From positions 1-58,625 of the forward strand of contig CAMHLZ010000019.1 of the NCBI GenBank assembly GCA_946186125.1: a stretch of 58,625 bases of DNA, read 5' to 3'. The stretch comes from an uncultured Lachnospira sp. (GTDB taxonomy: Bacteria; Bacillota; Clostridia; Lachnospirales; Lachnospiraceae). Below are positions 7,465 through 16,037 of this stretch, piece by piece; position 1 is the first letter of the stretch; each line of letters begins with the position of its first letter. The translations under genes were made by a program, and so were the position numbers. The notes beneath the pieces are model-generated. The model saw only the letters and a list, made by a program, of their open reading frames with translations. It was not told the origin of the DNA and made no database searches.

Positions 7465-8508
7465 ATGAAGAAAAAATTAACGCTATTATTATTAATTATG
7501 ATGATTGTTTCAAGCTTGACAGGATGTCAAAAAAATCAAAATGACAAAAAGGATGATGTTGATATTGTCATTGGTACAGCAAACGGTTCATTATGTCTGG
7601 CGCCTCTGCATGTGGCAATTGATAATGGATATTTTGAGGAGGAGTTTGAAAAAGAAGGAATAAAATGGCGGGTAGAAGAAATTGATATGGGACAGATAAG
7701 CGATTTGGTAGCATCAGAAAAGATAAGTGCATCAACACAATTGGCAGGTGCTATGATTCCACAGATTGACAATGGATTAGAGATTACATTTACGGCAGGA
7801 ATGCATACAGGATGTACAAAATATTATGTAAAAGATGATTCAGGAATAAATTCAGTAGCTGACCTGAAGGGAAAGAAAATCGGAGTACCGTCTCTTGGAG
7901 ATTCATCAGTAGTTGCATTGAAAAGATTATTACATGATGAAGGAATAGGTATTACATCAGACAATCTTGAGGTTGAATGGGTTGTATACGGACTTACGGA
8001 TTTACCTCTTGCATTGGAAAATGATGCAGTTGATGCAGTAGCTTTACACGATCCGGTTGCTTATAATGCTGAGGTTGAGTATAAGTTTAAAAAGATACTT
8101 GATTTGAGTGAAGATGAAAAATTCAAAAATGAATATTGCTGTATGTCGTTTGTAACAACAAAGCTGGCTAAAGAAAATCCTAAGGCAGCTGCAGCATATA
8201 CAAGAGCAATTCTAAAAGCAAGTGCATTTGTTCAGGCTAATCCTAAGGAAGCGGCAAAGCTTCAGATAGATAATAATCAGTGTTCAGGAGATTTAGAAAC
8301 AAATGCAAAATTATTAGAATCATATAATTATGCACCGTCGGTAAAAATTGCCTCAGATACAATATATAATGCAGGAAGCGAGCTGATAAGAATAGGAGAA
8401 TTGAAGGCAGATGATCCAAATGTGTTTGTAGACAGGGCATTTACAAAGTTTGAAGGAGTTCCTGATTCGTATGTATATGAAAACGGAGAATTCACGGAAA
8501 TAAATTAA
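7465..8508 (+). CDS. ABC importer substrate-binding lipoprotein, NitT/TauT (SsuA/TauA) family
   Basis: A 347-residue lipoprotein, the capture subunit of the importer encoded by the next two genes. The signal MKKKLTLLLLIMMIVSSLTGC has a lipobox with the lipidated cysteine at C21. The mature part is an NMT1/SsuA-type solute-binding fold (IGTANGSLCLAPLHVAIDNGYF, then DLKGKKIGVPSLGDSS). This family binds sulfonates, taurine, nitrate, pyrimidine precursors or similar anions. Given the sulfur operon downstream, an organosulfur compound is my inference. The ATG at 7465 is preferred over an in-frame ATG at 7453 that touches AAAGGA. An internal MHTGC motif leaves an extra cysteine in the binding lobe. 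Confidence 0.9.
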   Translation: MKKKLTLLLLIMMIVSSLTGCQKNQNDKKDDVDIVIGTANGSLCLAPLHVAIDNGYFEEEFEKEGIKWRVEEIDMGQISDLVASEKISASTQLAGAMIPQIDNGLEITFTAGMHTGCTKYYVKDDSGINSVADLKGKKIGVPSLGDSSVVALKRLLHDEGIGITSDNLEVEWVVYGLTDLPLALENDAVDAVALHDPVAYNAEVEYKFKKILDLSEDEKFKNEYCCMSFVTTKLAKENPKAAAAYTRAILKASAFVQANPKEAAKLQIDNNQCSGDLETNAKLLESYNYAPSVKIASDTIYNAGSELIRIGELKADDPNVFVDRAFTKFEGVPDSYVYENGEFTEIN

Positions 8509-8529
8509 AAAATAGAAAAGAGGGTTTAT

Positions 8530-9489
8530 GTGAAGAAAATTATTACACTCATAAAATTGATTTTACCGTTTTTGGCAATAGTTATTTCTGTATTAGTGTA
8601 TTACGGAGTAAATGATAATGGAAAACAGAAAAAAACAGAGCATCCATATTATTTATATGTTCTGGCATTGATTGCCATTTTGGTTCTGATAGAAATAGTT
8701 ATCGGAGTGTTTAATAGAAAGGTATTAAATAAAATTATATATAAGGCTCAGTTTGTTACCGGAGTAGTTGTGTTTTTGACAGTGTTAAATTATCTTACGA
8801 CAAAGACAGAGTTATTGCCGACACTATATTTTCCGTCATTAGACAGAATCTTTGGTTTGATTGTAGAGAACAGATGCTTTCTTTTAAAAAATGTAATAGA
8901 TTCGCTGCTGCTTCTTTCGGAAGGCTTTATATGGGGAGCTTTAATAGGTTTTTTGACGGGTATTGCACTTGGATTTTCTAAAAAAGTAGGATATTGGTTG
9001 ACACCTATCACAAAAGTGATAGGTCCAATACCTACAACGGCGTGGATTCCGCTTGCGCTTACAGTATTTCCTACAACAAAAGGAGCTAATGTATTCTTGA
9101 TTGCATTTGCTGTATGGTTTCCTGTAACACTAATGACAAGCAGTGGAATACAAAGTGTAAATAATATAAATTTTGAGGTTGCTAAAACACTGGGTGCTTC
9201 GACTTTTTATCAAATGTTACACGTAGCAATTCCAGCTGCAATGCCAAGTATATTCTTAGGGGTATTCTACGGAACGGTATCGTCATTTGCCACTTTAATG
9301 GCTGTTGAAATGAATGGTAATTCAAGTGGTATAGGATGGTATATTAACTGGCAGAAATCAGTAATGATGTATGATGGAGTTTATGCGGGGCTTCTCATTA
9401 TTGCAGCATTGTGTTCACTATTGCTTACAGTACTGTTTAAGCTTAGGGATAAAGTGTTAGTATGGCAGAAAGGAGTTATAAAATGGTAG
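8530..9489 (+). CDS. ABC importer permease, SsuC/TauC family
   Basis: A 319-residue membrane protein with about eight hydrophobic segments, longer than usual SsuC because of two extra N-terminal helices (residues about 8-75). The EAA loop that contacts the ATPase is visible as EVAKTLGASTFYQMLHVAIPAAMPSIFLG. The family is type I ABC importer permeases for sulfonates, taurine and nitrate. Start is GTG at 8530, preceded by AAAAGAGGG; the overlapping ATG at 8528 is out of frame. The stop overlaps the next gene's start by 7 bp, so translation is coupled. Confidence 0.92.
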   Translation: MKKIITLIKLILPFLAIVISVLVYYGVNDNGKQKKTEHPYYLYVLALIAILVLIEIVIGVFNRKVLNKIIYKAQFVTGVVVFLTVLNYLTTKTELLPTLYFPSLDRIFGLIVENRCFLLKNVIDSLLLLSEGFIWGALIGFLTGIALGFSKKVGYWLTPITKVIGPIPTTAWIPLALTVFPTTKGANVFLIAFAVWFPVTLMTSSGIQSVNNINFEVAKTLGASTFYQMLHVAIPAAMPSIFLGVFYGTVSSFATLMAVEMNGNSSGIGWYINWQKSVMMYDGVYAGLLIIAALCSLLLTVLFKLRDKVLVWQKGVIKW

Positions 9490-10268
9490 GAGAAATAAAT
9501 ATAAAACATGTAAGCAAGACATTTAAAAATGTTGATCCGGGACAGGAAGATGTCGTTGCATTAAATGGTTTTACATTAGACATTCCTTCCGGCTCATTTG
9601 TCAGTCTGATAGGACCGTCAGGGTGTGGAAAATCAACATTGTTGAGAATAATTGGAGGATTGGACACACCAAGTGAAGGAGAACTTTTTTTAGACGGAAA
9701 AAAGATAACAAAGGCAGGAAGTGACAGAGGATTTGCGTTTCAGGGATCAAATCTTTTCCCTTGGCTTACAGTGGAAAAAAACATTGCATTTGGTTTAAAG
9801 GCAAGGCACATATACAAAGCCCAAAAAGATGATGTTGCTGATTATATCAAACTGGTGGGGCTTGAAGGATTTGAAAAATCATATCCTCATCAGTTGTCAG
9901 GAGGAATGCAGCAGAGGGCATCTTTGGCACGGGCACTCGTAGGTCATCCGTCAGTTTTATTGCTTGATGAGCCACTTGGAGCATTGGATGCATTTACCAG
10001 AATGAACATTCAGGATGAAATATTAAATATTTGGAAAGAACATAATATGACAATGCTTATGGTAACACATGATGTTGACGAAGCGATATATATGTCAGAT
10101 AAGGTTGTTGTTATGTCTGCAAGACCTTCAAAGGTTGAGGAAGTGATAGATATTGATTTGCCAAGACCAAGAGCAAGGTCACAGGATACATTTCAAAAAT
10201 ATCGTACTAAGATTTTGGATATATTGAACCTTGGAGGAAAAATTAACGACATAGAATATTATTTATAA
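9483..10268 (+). CDS. ABC importer ATPase, SsuB/TauB family
   Basis: A 261-residue ATP-binding subunit that powers the adjacent permease. Walker A is GPSGCGKST, the signature is LSGGMQQRASLARAL, Walker B is VLLLDEPLGALD, and the H-loop is MVTHDVDEA, all typical of the nitrate/sulfonate/taurine group. The ATG at 9483 is chosen because AAAGGAG precedes it by 8 bp; an in-frame ATG at 9462 lies deeper inside the permease gene. The next gene (DUF4418) follows after 18 bp, so the operon runs on. Confidence 0.94.
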   Translation: MVGEINIKHVSKTFKNVDPGQEDVVALNGFTLDIPSGSFVSLIGPSGCGKSTLLRIIGGLDTPSEGELFLDGKKITKAGSDRGFAFQGSNLFPWLTVEKNIAFGLKARHIYKAQKDDVADYIKLVGLEGFEKSYPHQLSGGMQQRASLARALVGHPSVLLLDEPLGALDAFTRMNIQDEILNIWKEHNMTMLMVTHDVDEAIYMSDKVVVMSARPSKVEEVIDIDLPRPRARSQDTFQKYRTKILDILNLGGKINDIEYYL

Positions 10269-10286
10269 AAAAGGAGAAATTTTTAT

Positions 10287-10679
10287 ATGAAAAACAGAAT
10301 AATATCATCGTTATTTTACATTATTACTGGATTTTTTATTGCGGTTGGACCATCTGAAATATTTAAGGTATGCAATTCAGTAAATATGAAAGGACCATGT
10401 CAATATACAAAACAGGCAGAATTAGGAATAGGAATACTTATTATAGCTATTGGAATTATAAGCTTTTTAATAAAGGATAAAAAAGTAAGACTTGGACTTG
10501 GCATAGCACAGGGATTAAATGCGGTACTTGTTTTAGCGTTTCCGTTATGGCTTACGGGTCTTTGTAAAATGAAAACAATGGCTTGTCACGTTAAAACACT
10601 TCCTTCGCTGATAGTGTTAAGTGTTATATTGTTAATCATTTCAGTTGTCAATGGACTTTATCTTTTAAAAGAGGAATAA
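10287..10679 (+). CDS. DUF4418 family small membrane protein
   Basis: A 130-residue protein with four hydrophobic segments (about residues 5-22, 45-62, 70-90, 105-126). The loop after the first helix has KGPCQYTKQAELGIG, and the third loop has CKMKTMACHVKT. These Cys/His-bearing motifs are the conserved part of DUF4418. The family's role is unknown. It often neighbours the FtsX-like permease and LolD-like ATPase found here, suggesting one envelope complex. The paired Cys and His residues could bind a metal or form a redox pair; that is inference. RBS AAGGAG 9 bp upstream, and the next gene starts 3 bp after its stop. Confidence 0.8.
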   Translation: MKNRIISSLFYIITGFFIAVGPSEIFKVCNSVNMKGPCQYTKQAELGIGILIIAIGIISFLIKDKKVRLGLGIAQGLNAVLVLAFPLWLTGLCKMKTMACHVKTLPSLIVLSVILLIISVVNGLYLLKEE

Positions 10680-10682
10680 AAA

Positions 10683-11885
10683 ATGTTTAAGCAAAATGTA
10701 TTTCGAAAAGTAAAAATTGATGTGTTACATAATAAGTTTAGTATTGTAATTGTTGTTATATTTGCATTTTTAATATTTTCAGGAAGTGTAATAAACAATA
10801 GCCTTCGTAACGGTATTAACAATATGGAGAAGAGACTTGGAGCAGATATTATTATAGTACCTGCCGGCAGTAAAGAAAATGCCGAAAATATGCTTCTTGA
10901 AGGACAACGAAGTACATTTTACTTTGATAGAAAAGTATTTGATACTATTTCAAAATTTGAAGGTGTTTCTGAGGTTACAGAACAATGTTTTCTTAAATCC
11001 ATGTCAGCAGATTGCTGCAGCAGTGAAGTATCAATAGTGTTTTATGATCCGGATAAAGATTTTATATTAGCACCTTGGATTGGAAATATTAATCAGAAAA
11101 AGGATACTGAATCAAAAAAAATAATTGTAGGTTATAATGTTGATGTTTCTAAGGAACTTGGTATTATGTTGTTTGGAAAAAAATATGAAATAGCTGGTCA
11201 GATGGCAAAAACAGGAACAAGTCTGGATGATTCAGTATACTTTTCGTTTGATGAAATGAAAGATGTATGCAAAAGAGCTGAAGAAAAAGGCGCTTTTCTT
11301 ACAGATATCCAGAAAAAAGAGAATATAATATCTTCAGTTTATATAAATATAAAGGATGGTTATAAAGTGACAGATATTGTACGACAGTGTCACAATGAGT
11401 TAGAAGAGGATTTTGATACGGTATTTCCTAAAGAACTCACAAAAGCATTGTCTAAAAGCTATATAAATATTTTGAAACTGATAAATATTATATTGTTTAC
11501 AGGCGGCACATTTCTTATGCTCATTTTAGCGCTGGTTAATATTATATCAATGAATCAGAGAAAAAGAGAAATTGCACTTTATAGAATTAACGGAAATTCA
11601 GTAAGGAGAGTTTCTTTTAGAATTTTATCGGAGATAATTCTTGTGAATATAATAGGTGCGTTTGTTGGATGTGGTATTGGAATTCTGGTTATTATTCCGT
11701 TTGGAAACTATATAGGAACACTCTTTGATATGCCATACCTAGGACCGGATTTTATAGGGATAATAATTCTAACGATAAAGGCAATTGCAATAATTACGTT
11801 ACTTGGAGTTGTTGCATCATGTAATCCAATTTATAAGGTGTGTAAAATTGAACCATATCTTGCACTTCGAAAGGAAGGCGAATGA
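10683..11885 (+). CDS. MacB/LolC-like ABC permease with FtsX domain
   Basis: A 400-residue membrane protein: one N-terminal transmembrane helix (about residues 17-38), a large extracytoplasmic domain (about 45-255), then three C-terminal helices forming an FtsX domain with KREIALYRINGNSVRRVSFRILSE. This is the MacB/LolCE layout of mechanotransmission-type ABC systems, which export peptides or lipoproteins or act on the envelope without moving a substrate across the membrane. The external domain includes a CC pair in SADCCSSEVS. It sits between DUF4418 (3 bp) and its ATPase (1 bp). The link to the sulfur importer is co-transcription only. Confidence 0.88.
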   Translation: MFKQNVFRKVKIDVLHNKFSIVIVVIFAFLIFSGSVINNSLRNGINNMEKRLGADIIIVPAGSKENAENMLLEGQRSTFYFDRKVFDTISKFEGVSEVTEQCFLKSMSADCCSSEVSIVFYDPDKDFILAPWIGNINQKKDTESKKIIVGYNVDVSKELGIMLFGKKYEIAGQMAKTGTSLDDSVYFSFDEMKDVCKRAEEKGAFLTDIQKKENIISSVYINIKDGYKVTDIVRQCHNELEEDFDTVFPKELTKALSKSYINILKLINIILFTGGTFLMLILALVNIISMNQRKREIALYRINGNSVRRVSFRILSEIILVNIIGAFVGCGIGILVIIPFGNYIGTLFDMPYLGPDFIGIIILTIKAIAIITLLGVVASCNPIYKVCKIEPYLALRKEGE

Positions 11886-11886
11886 G

Positions 11887-12561
11887 ATGAAGTTATCTGT
11901 ACAGAATGCATTTGTCAAGTACAAAAATAAAAAGAATAATACATTAGAAGATGTCAGTCTGGATTTTTCTTCAGGAGAATTTGTGGCTGTTATGGGACCA
12001 TCAGGAAGTGGTAAAAGTACTTTGTTAGCTTGTATGTCGGGAATACTTAAACCACACCATGGAAAAGTGATATGGAATGATAAGAGTATTTATGAACTTA
12101 AAGATAAAGAACTTTCACAAATACATGGTAAAGAAATTAGTTATGTTTCGCAAAGTAATATTTTTCTAAAGGAATATACTATAAACGAAAATATTCTTTT
12201 ACCGTACAATATAGATATAAGGAATAAAGAATGGTTAGAAAAAGCGAAAAGTATTTTGGAAAAATTCCGAATAAATCAACTGGGAAATAATTATCCGGAA
12301 CAATTGTCCGGAGGGGAGTTAAAAAGGGCATCAATAGCGAGGGCTATTCTTATGAGTCCAAAAGTAATAATCGCAGATGAGCCAACAACAGGGCTTGATA
12401 AGGAGACTGCGGGTATTATTCTTGATTATTTAGATAAATTAGCTCAAAAAGAAAAAATAGTTATCATTGCAACACATGATGAGAATGTAAAAAAATATTG
12501 TAACAATGTATATAATATTGAAAAAGGAAAGGTTATAAGAAAAACATATCACGAACGATAA
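11887..12561 (+). CDS. ABC ATPase, LolD/MacB type
   Basis: A 224-residue ATPase partner of the FtsX-like permease. Walker A is GPSGSGKST, the signature LSGGELKRASIARAI, Walker B VIIADEPTTGLD, and the H-loop ATHDENV. The short length and DEPTTGLD are typical of LolD/MacB-type ATPases. The ATG at 11887 follows AAGGCG and overlaps nothing; an upstream in-frame ATG (11803) lies within the permease gene and is not supported. It ends the importer/exporter operon; a terminator hairpin follows at 12605. Confidence 0.93.
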   Translation: MKLSVQNAFVKYKNKKNNTLEDVSLDFSSGEFVAVMGPSGSGKSTLLACMSGILKPHHGKVIWNDKSIYELKDKELSQIHGKEISYVSQSNIFLKEYTINENILLPYNIDIRNKEWLEKAKSILEKFRINQLGNNYPEQLSGGELKRASIARAILMSPKVIIADEPTTGLDKETAGIILDYLDKLAQKEKIVIIATHDENVKKYCNNVYNIEKGKVIRKTYHER

Positions 12562-12572
12562 GTTTTGAAAAC

Positions 12573-12601
12573 TTTTCAAATACCTACTATTGTGATAGGA
12601 T
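12573..12601 (+). promoter_or_regulatory. Candidate promoter of the cysK-nif-like operon
   Basis: TTTTCA at 12573-12578, a 17-bp spacer and TAGGAT at 12596-12601 with TGA before it. The -35 overlaps a perfect palindrome TTTGAAAACTTTTCAAA (12564-12580) and is followed by CCTACTATTGTGATAGG, a loose inverted repeat. Either could be an operator for the sulfur regulators encoded upstream. Confidence 0.45.
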
Positions 12602-12604
12602 ATA

Positions 12605-12632
12605 GTCATACCAATTAGGGATGACTTTTTTT
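12605..12632 (+). terminator. Terminator of the ABC operon upstream of cysK
   Basis: GTCATACC (12605-12612) pairs with GGGATGAC (12618-12625) with one mismatch and an AATTA loop, followed by seven T. It lies 27 bp before cysK and overlaps the expected transcription start of the cysK operon. Confidence 0.65.
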
Positions 12633-12658
12633 ATTATTATTTTAAGGAGGATTTTATT

Positions 12659-13594
12659 ATGAGCGATATTAAACAGAGTGCATTAGAACTTATTGGAGGA
12701 ACACCTGTTTTACAGGTAAACAGATATGCAAAGAAAAGAGAAATCACAGAGGCGACAGTACTTGCTAAACTTGAGTATTTAAATCCGGCAGGATCAGTTA
12801 AAGACAGAATAGCATTAGCCATGATTGAAGATGCAGAAGCAAGAGGAAGCTTAAAACAGGGGGCTACAATTATTGAACCGACAAGTGGAAATACAGGAAT
12901 TGGTCTTGCAGCAGTTGCAGCAGCTAAGGGATATAAAGCTATTCTGACACTTCCTGATACTATGAGTGTTGAAAGAAGAAATCTTTTAAAAGCGTACGGA
13001 GCTGAACTTGTTCTTACGGAAGGCGCCAAGGGTATGAAAGGTGCAATTGCAAAAGCAGTAGAACTTAATAAGGAAATTGAAGGTTCGATTATCCTTGGAC
13101 AGTTTGTAAATCCTGCAAATCCAAAGATACATAAAGAAACAACAGGACCTGAAATCTGGGAACAGACAGAAGGAAAGATTGATATATTTATTGCCGGTGT
13201 AGGTACAGGCGGTACAATAACAGGAGTTGGTGAGTACTTAAAAGAACAGAATCCTAATGTAAAAGTTGTTGCAGTCGAGCCGGCTACAAGCGCAGTTCTT
13301 TCGACAGGTACACCGGGTGCACACAAGATTCAGGGAATAGGAGCAGGATTTGTTCCGGATGTACTTAATACAAAAGTATATGATGAAATCATCACAATTG
13401 AAAACGAGGATGCATTTGCAGAAGGAAAAGCATTTGCTACATCAGAAGGTATTTTAGTTGGTATATCTTCGGGAGCAGCTTTAAAGGCAGCAGAAATCCT
13501 TGCTAAGAGACCTGAGAATAAAGGTAAAACAATTGTTGCGTTGCTTCCTGATTCAGGTGACAGATATTTATCAACATCATTGTTTAATTCATAA
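12659..13594 (+). CDS. cysK: Cysteine synthase A (O-acetylserine sulfhydrylase)
   Basis: A 311-residue PLP enzyme that makes cysteine from O-acetylserine and sulfide. The PLP lysine is K48 in NPAGSVKDR, the substrate loop is TSGNTG (75-80), and the glycine-rich phosphate loop is [15 protein letters not shown] in the C-terminal half is the typical CysK motif. This is a canonical enzyme, unlike the second copy at 16038, which has lost several of these motifs. RBS AAGGAGG 8 bp upstream. It is the first gene of an operon reaching to 22688 and is followed after 14 bp by a DUF2292 gene. Confidence 0.96.
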   Translation: MSDIKQSALELIGGTPVLQVNRYAKKREITEATVLAKLEYLNPAGSVKDRIALAMIEDAEARGSLKQGATIIEPTSGNTGIGLAAVAAAKGYKAILTLPDTMSVERRNLLKAYGAELVLTEGAKGMKGAIAKAVELNKEIEGSIILGQFVNPANPKIHKETTGPEIWEQTEGKIDIFIAGVGTGGTITGVGEYLKEQNPNVKVVAVEPATSAVLSTGTPGAHKIQGIGAGFVPDVLNTKVYDEIITIENEDAFAEGKAFATSEGILVGISSGAALKAAEILAKRPENKGKTIVALLPDSGDRYLSTSLFNS

Positions 13595-13608
13595 AAGAGG
13601 GAAAAATA

Positions 13609-13758
13609 ATGGATAATATAAAATCAAATCATATGGATTCTGATTATTTAAAAGTTGTTGAAGAATATGTAAATCAGGTGAAATTTGGAAGTATAACTTT
13701 GATAGTTCAGGATGGAAAAGTAATTCAGATTGATAAAAATGAGAAAATAAGATTGTAA
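13609..13758 (+). CDS. DUF2292 (YezD-like) small protein
   Basis: A 49-residue protein starting MDNIKSNHMD and ending NEKIRL, with ATG at 13609 behind AGAGGG. The core LKVVEEYVNQVKFGSITLIVQDGKVIQID matches the DUF2292 (YezD) family, very small proteins found with sulfur assimilation genes in many Firmicutes and Proteobacteria. The pattern predicts one helix followed by a two- or three-stranded sheet. Function unknown to me; the recurring company of cys genes suggests a regulatory or binding role. It lies 14 bp after cysK and just before the structured RNA and tRNA-like gene. Confidence 0.88.
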   Translation: MDNIKSNHMDSDYLKVVEEYVNQVKFGSITLIVQDGKVIQIDKNEKIRL

Positions 13759-13764
13759 ATAATA

Positions 13765-13814
13765 AGCCATGGGTGTCCGTGATGAAGGATACCTCATACG
13801 GACACCTTAAGGCT
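13765..13814 (+). ncRNA. Long structured hairpin upstream of the tRNA-Cys-like gene
   Basis: A perfect 9-bp stem GGTGTCCGT (13772-13780) / ACGGACACC (13798-13806) continues inward through ATG/CAT and AGG/CCT with single bulged G and A and an ATA loop. Outside it, AGCC (13765-13768) pairs with GGCT (13811-13814). No T-run follows, so it is not a terminator. Its outer end is 8 nt before the tRNA-like acceptor stem, suggesting one composite RNA module or a processing signal. Confidence 0.7.
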
Positions 13815-13821
13815 GTTATCT

Positions 13822-13891
13822 GATGCCGTAGCCGTAGGAATGGCATAAGTTTGCAAAACTGAAGTTGATGGTTCGAATCCATCCGGTATCA
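13822..13891 (+). tRNA. Aberrant tRNA-Cys(GCA)-like gene inside the sulfur operon
   Basis: A full cloverleaf can be drawn. The acceptor is GATGCCG (13822-13828) / CGGTATC (13884-13890). The D-arm is GCCG-TAGGAA-TGGC (13831-13844). The anticodon arm is TAAGT-TTGCAAA-ACTGA (13846-13862) with anticodon GCA (13853-13855). The variable loop is AGTT, and the T-arm is GATGG-TTCGAAT-CCATC (13867-13883). CCA is not encoded. Oddities are a mismatch A28-G42, a six-base D-loop without A14, and A73. If T13821 pairs with A13891 the acceptor is 8 bp and position 73 becomes U (13892), the base CysRS expects. It may be a functional minor tRNA-Cys or a cysteine-sensing tRNA mimic. Confidence 0.75.
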
Positions 13892-13936
13892 TTTGTGATG
13901 TATATCATAAATTGAAAAAATGAAAGAAGGTGTAAT

Positions 13937-14809
13937 ATGAGCAATACATATAAAGATTTGCAGAATTCGCATCCCTGTTTTGGCGGTCATAAAAATAATG
14001 CAGGCAGAATTCATCTTCCGGTGAGTCCGGGATGTAACATAGCCTGTAGATTCTGTGACAGAACCATAAATGATGTAGAAGAAAGACCGGGTGTTACTTC
14101 AAAAGTACTAAAACCGGAAGAATGTGAAGAGATTCTTAATAAAGCCCTTAGAATATGTCCTGATATAAAAGTAGCAGGAATTGCAGGTCCGGGTGATACG
14201 CTGGCAACAGATAATGCATTTGAAACATTTAAGATTATAAAAGAAAAATTTCCTAATCTTATTAAATGTATGAGTACAAATGGTTTGCTTCTGAATGAGA
14301 GAGCACAGGATATAATTGATGTCGGTATAGATTCGCTTACTGTTACCGTGAATGCAGTGGATCCTGAGATTGAGAGTAAACTTAATGCATTTATAATATA
14401 TCACGGTGAAAAAATTGAAGGTATTAAAGCGGCAGAGATACTTATAAAAAACCAGCTTGAAGGAATTAGAAAAGTTGCGGCAGCAGGAATTACAATAAAG
14501 ATTAATACAGTATTAGTACCTGAGATTAACGGTGATCACATTGAAACGATAGCCAGGACTGTTAAAGAGGCAGGTGCAAGTATATACAATATTATACCGT
14601 TGATACCGCAGCATGAACTAAAAAATCATAGAGCTCCCGTTTGTGCTGAAATAGATGAAGCCAGAACAAAAGCATCAAAGTATATAGATGTATTCAGGCA
14701 TTGTCAGCATTGTAGGGCAGATGCTGTAGGAGTTCCTGGTAAATCTGAATTTGGTGATAAGATTTATCAGAGAAAACTTAATGTAAAGGAGACATTTTCA
14801 CATGGATAG
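13937..14809 (+). CDS. NifB-like radical SAM protein
   Basis: A 290-residue radical SAM enzyme of the NifB family. NifB fuses two [4Fe-4S] clusters and inserts a SAM-derived carbide to make the Fe8S9C core (NifB-co). Visible motifs are HPCF (H12, C14), AGRIHLPVSPGC, the radical SAM triad C33-x3-C37-x2-C40, AGIAGPGDTLA, and the C-terminal C257-x2-C260-RADAVG; these are the NifB hallmarks beyond a plain radical SAM. The NifX-like tail fused to many NifB proteins is absent and is encoded by the next gene instead, which overlaps by 8 bp. RBS GAAAGAAGG 7 bp upstream. With no nifEN in the window, its product probably goes directly to the NifDK-like protein. Confidence 0.95.
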   Translation: MSNTYKDLQNSHPCFGGHKNNAGRIHLPVSPGCNIACRFCDRTINDVEERPGVTSKVLKPEECEEILNKALRICPDIKVAGIAGPGDTLATDNAFETFKIIKEKFPNLIKCMSTNGLLLNERAQDIIDVGIDSLTVTVNAVDPEIESKLNAFIIYHGEKIEGIKAAEILIKNQLEGIRKVAAAGITIKINTVLVPEINGDHIETIARTVKEAGASIYNIIPLIPQHELKNHRAPVCAEIDEARTKASKYIDVFRHCQHCRADAVGVPGKSEFGDKIYQRKLNVKETFSHG

Positions 14810-15155
14810 TTATAGGATAGCAGTTGCTTCAAGTGACGGAATAGTGGTAAACAGTCATTTTGGAAGAGCAGATAAGTTTTATATCTATCAGACAGGAAAA
14901 AATGAGGAATTCTCTTTTATAGAAGAAAGAAAAGTGATTCCGGTATGTGAAGGTGGTAATCATGATGAGGGTAGATTAAACGATAATCTTAACCGATTGA
15001 AAGACTGTGATTTTATATTAGTTAGCAAGATAGGTGATGGTGCCGCTTATGCAGCGAATCAGAAAGGAATAGAAAGTTATGAAATTCCAGGGGTCATACA
15101 GGAATCTGTCCGGCAACTGTTGAAATATATAAAATTAAAAAAATTATTTGTATAA
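14802..15155 (+). CDS. NifX/NifB-C-terminal-like cofactor carrier
   Basis: A 117-residue protein of the dinitrogenase iron-molybdenum cofactor family (NifX, NafY and NifB C-terminal domains). It begins RIAVASSDGIVVNSHFGRADKFYIYQ, the family's first strand-helix, and ends DFILVSKIGDGAAYAANQKGIESYEI. Such proteins hold or ferry NifB-co or finished cofactor. C49 and H54 in the VCEGGNHDEG loop could be metal ligands. The start overlaps the NifB-like gene by 8 bp, consistent with a split version of a NifB-NifX fusion. NifH follows after 15 bp. Confidence 0.9.
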   Translation: MDSYRIAVASSDGIVVNSHFGRADKFYIYQTGKNEEFSFIEERKVIPVCEGGNHDEGRLNDNLNRLKDCDFILVSKIGDGAAYAANQKGIESYEIPGVIQESVRQLLKYIKLKKLFV

Positions 15156-16019
<864 letters not shown>

Positions 16020-16037
16020 TGATAGGAGGAATTTAAT

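Noticed and set aside
12637-13326. 229-residue minus-strand open frame opposite cysK
   Set aside because: It is antisense to a clear CysK with conserved active-site motifs and shows no family pattern or RBS.
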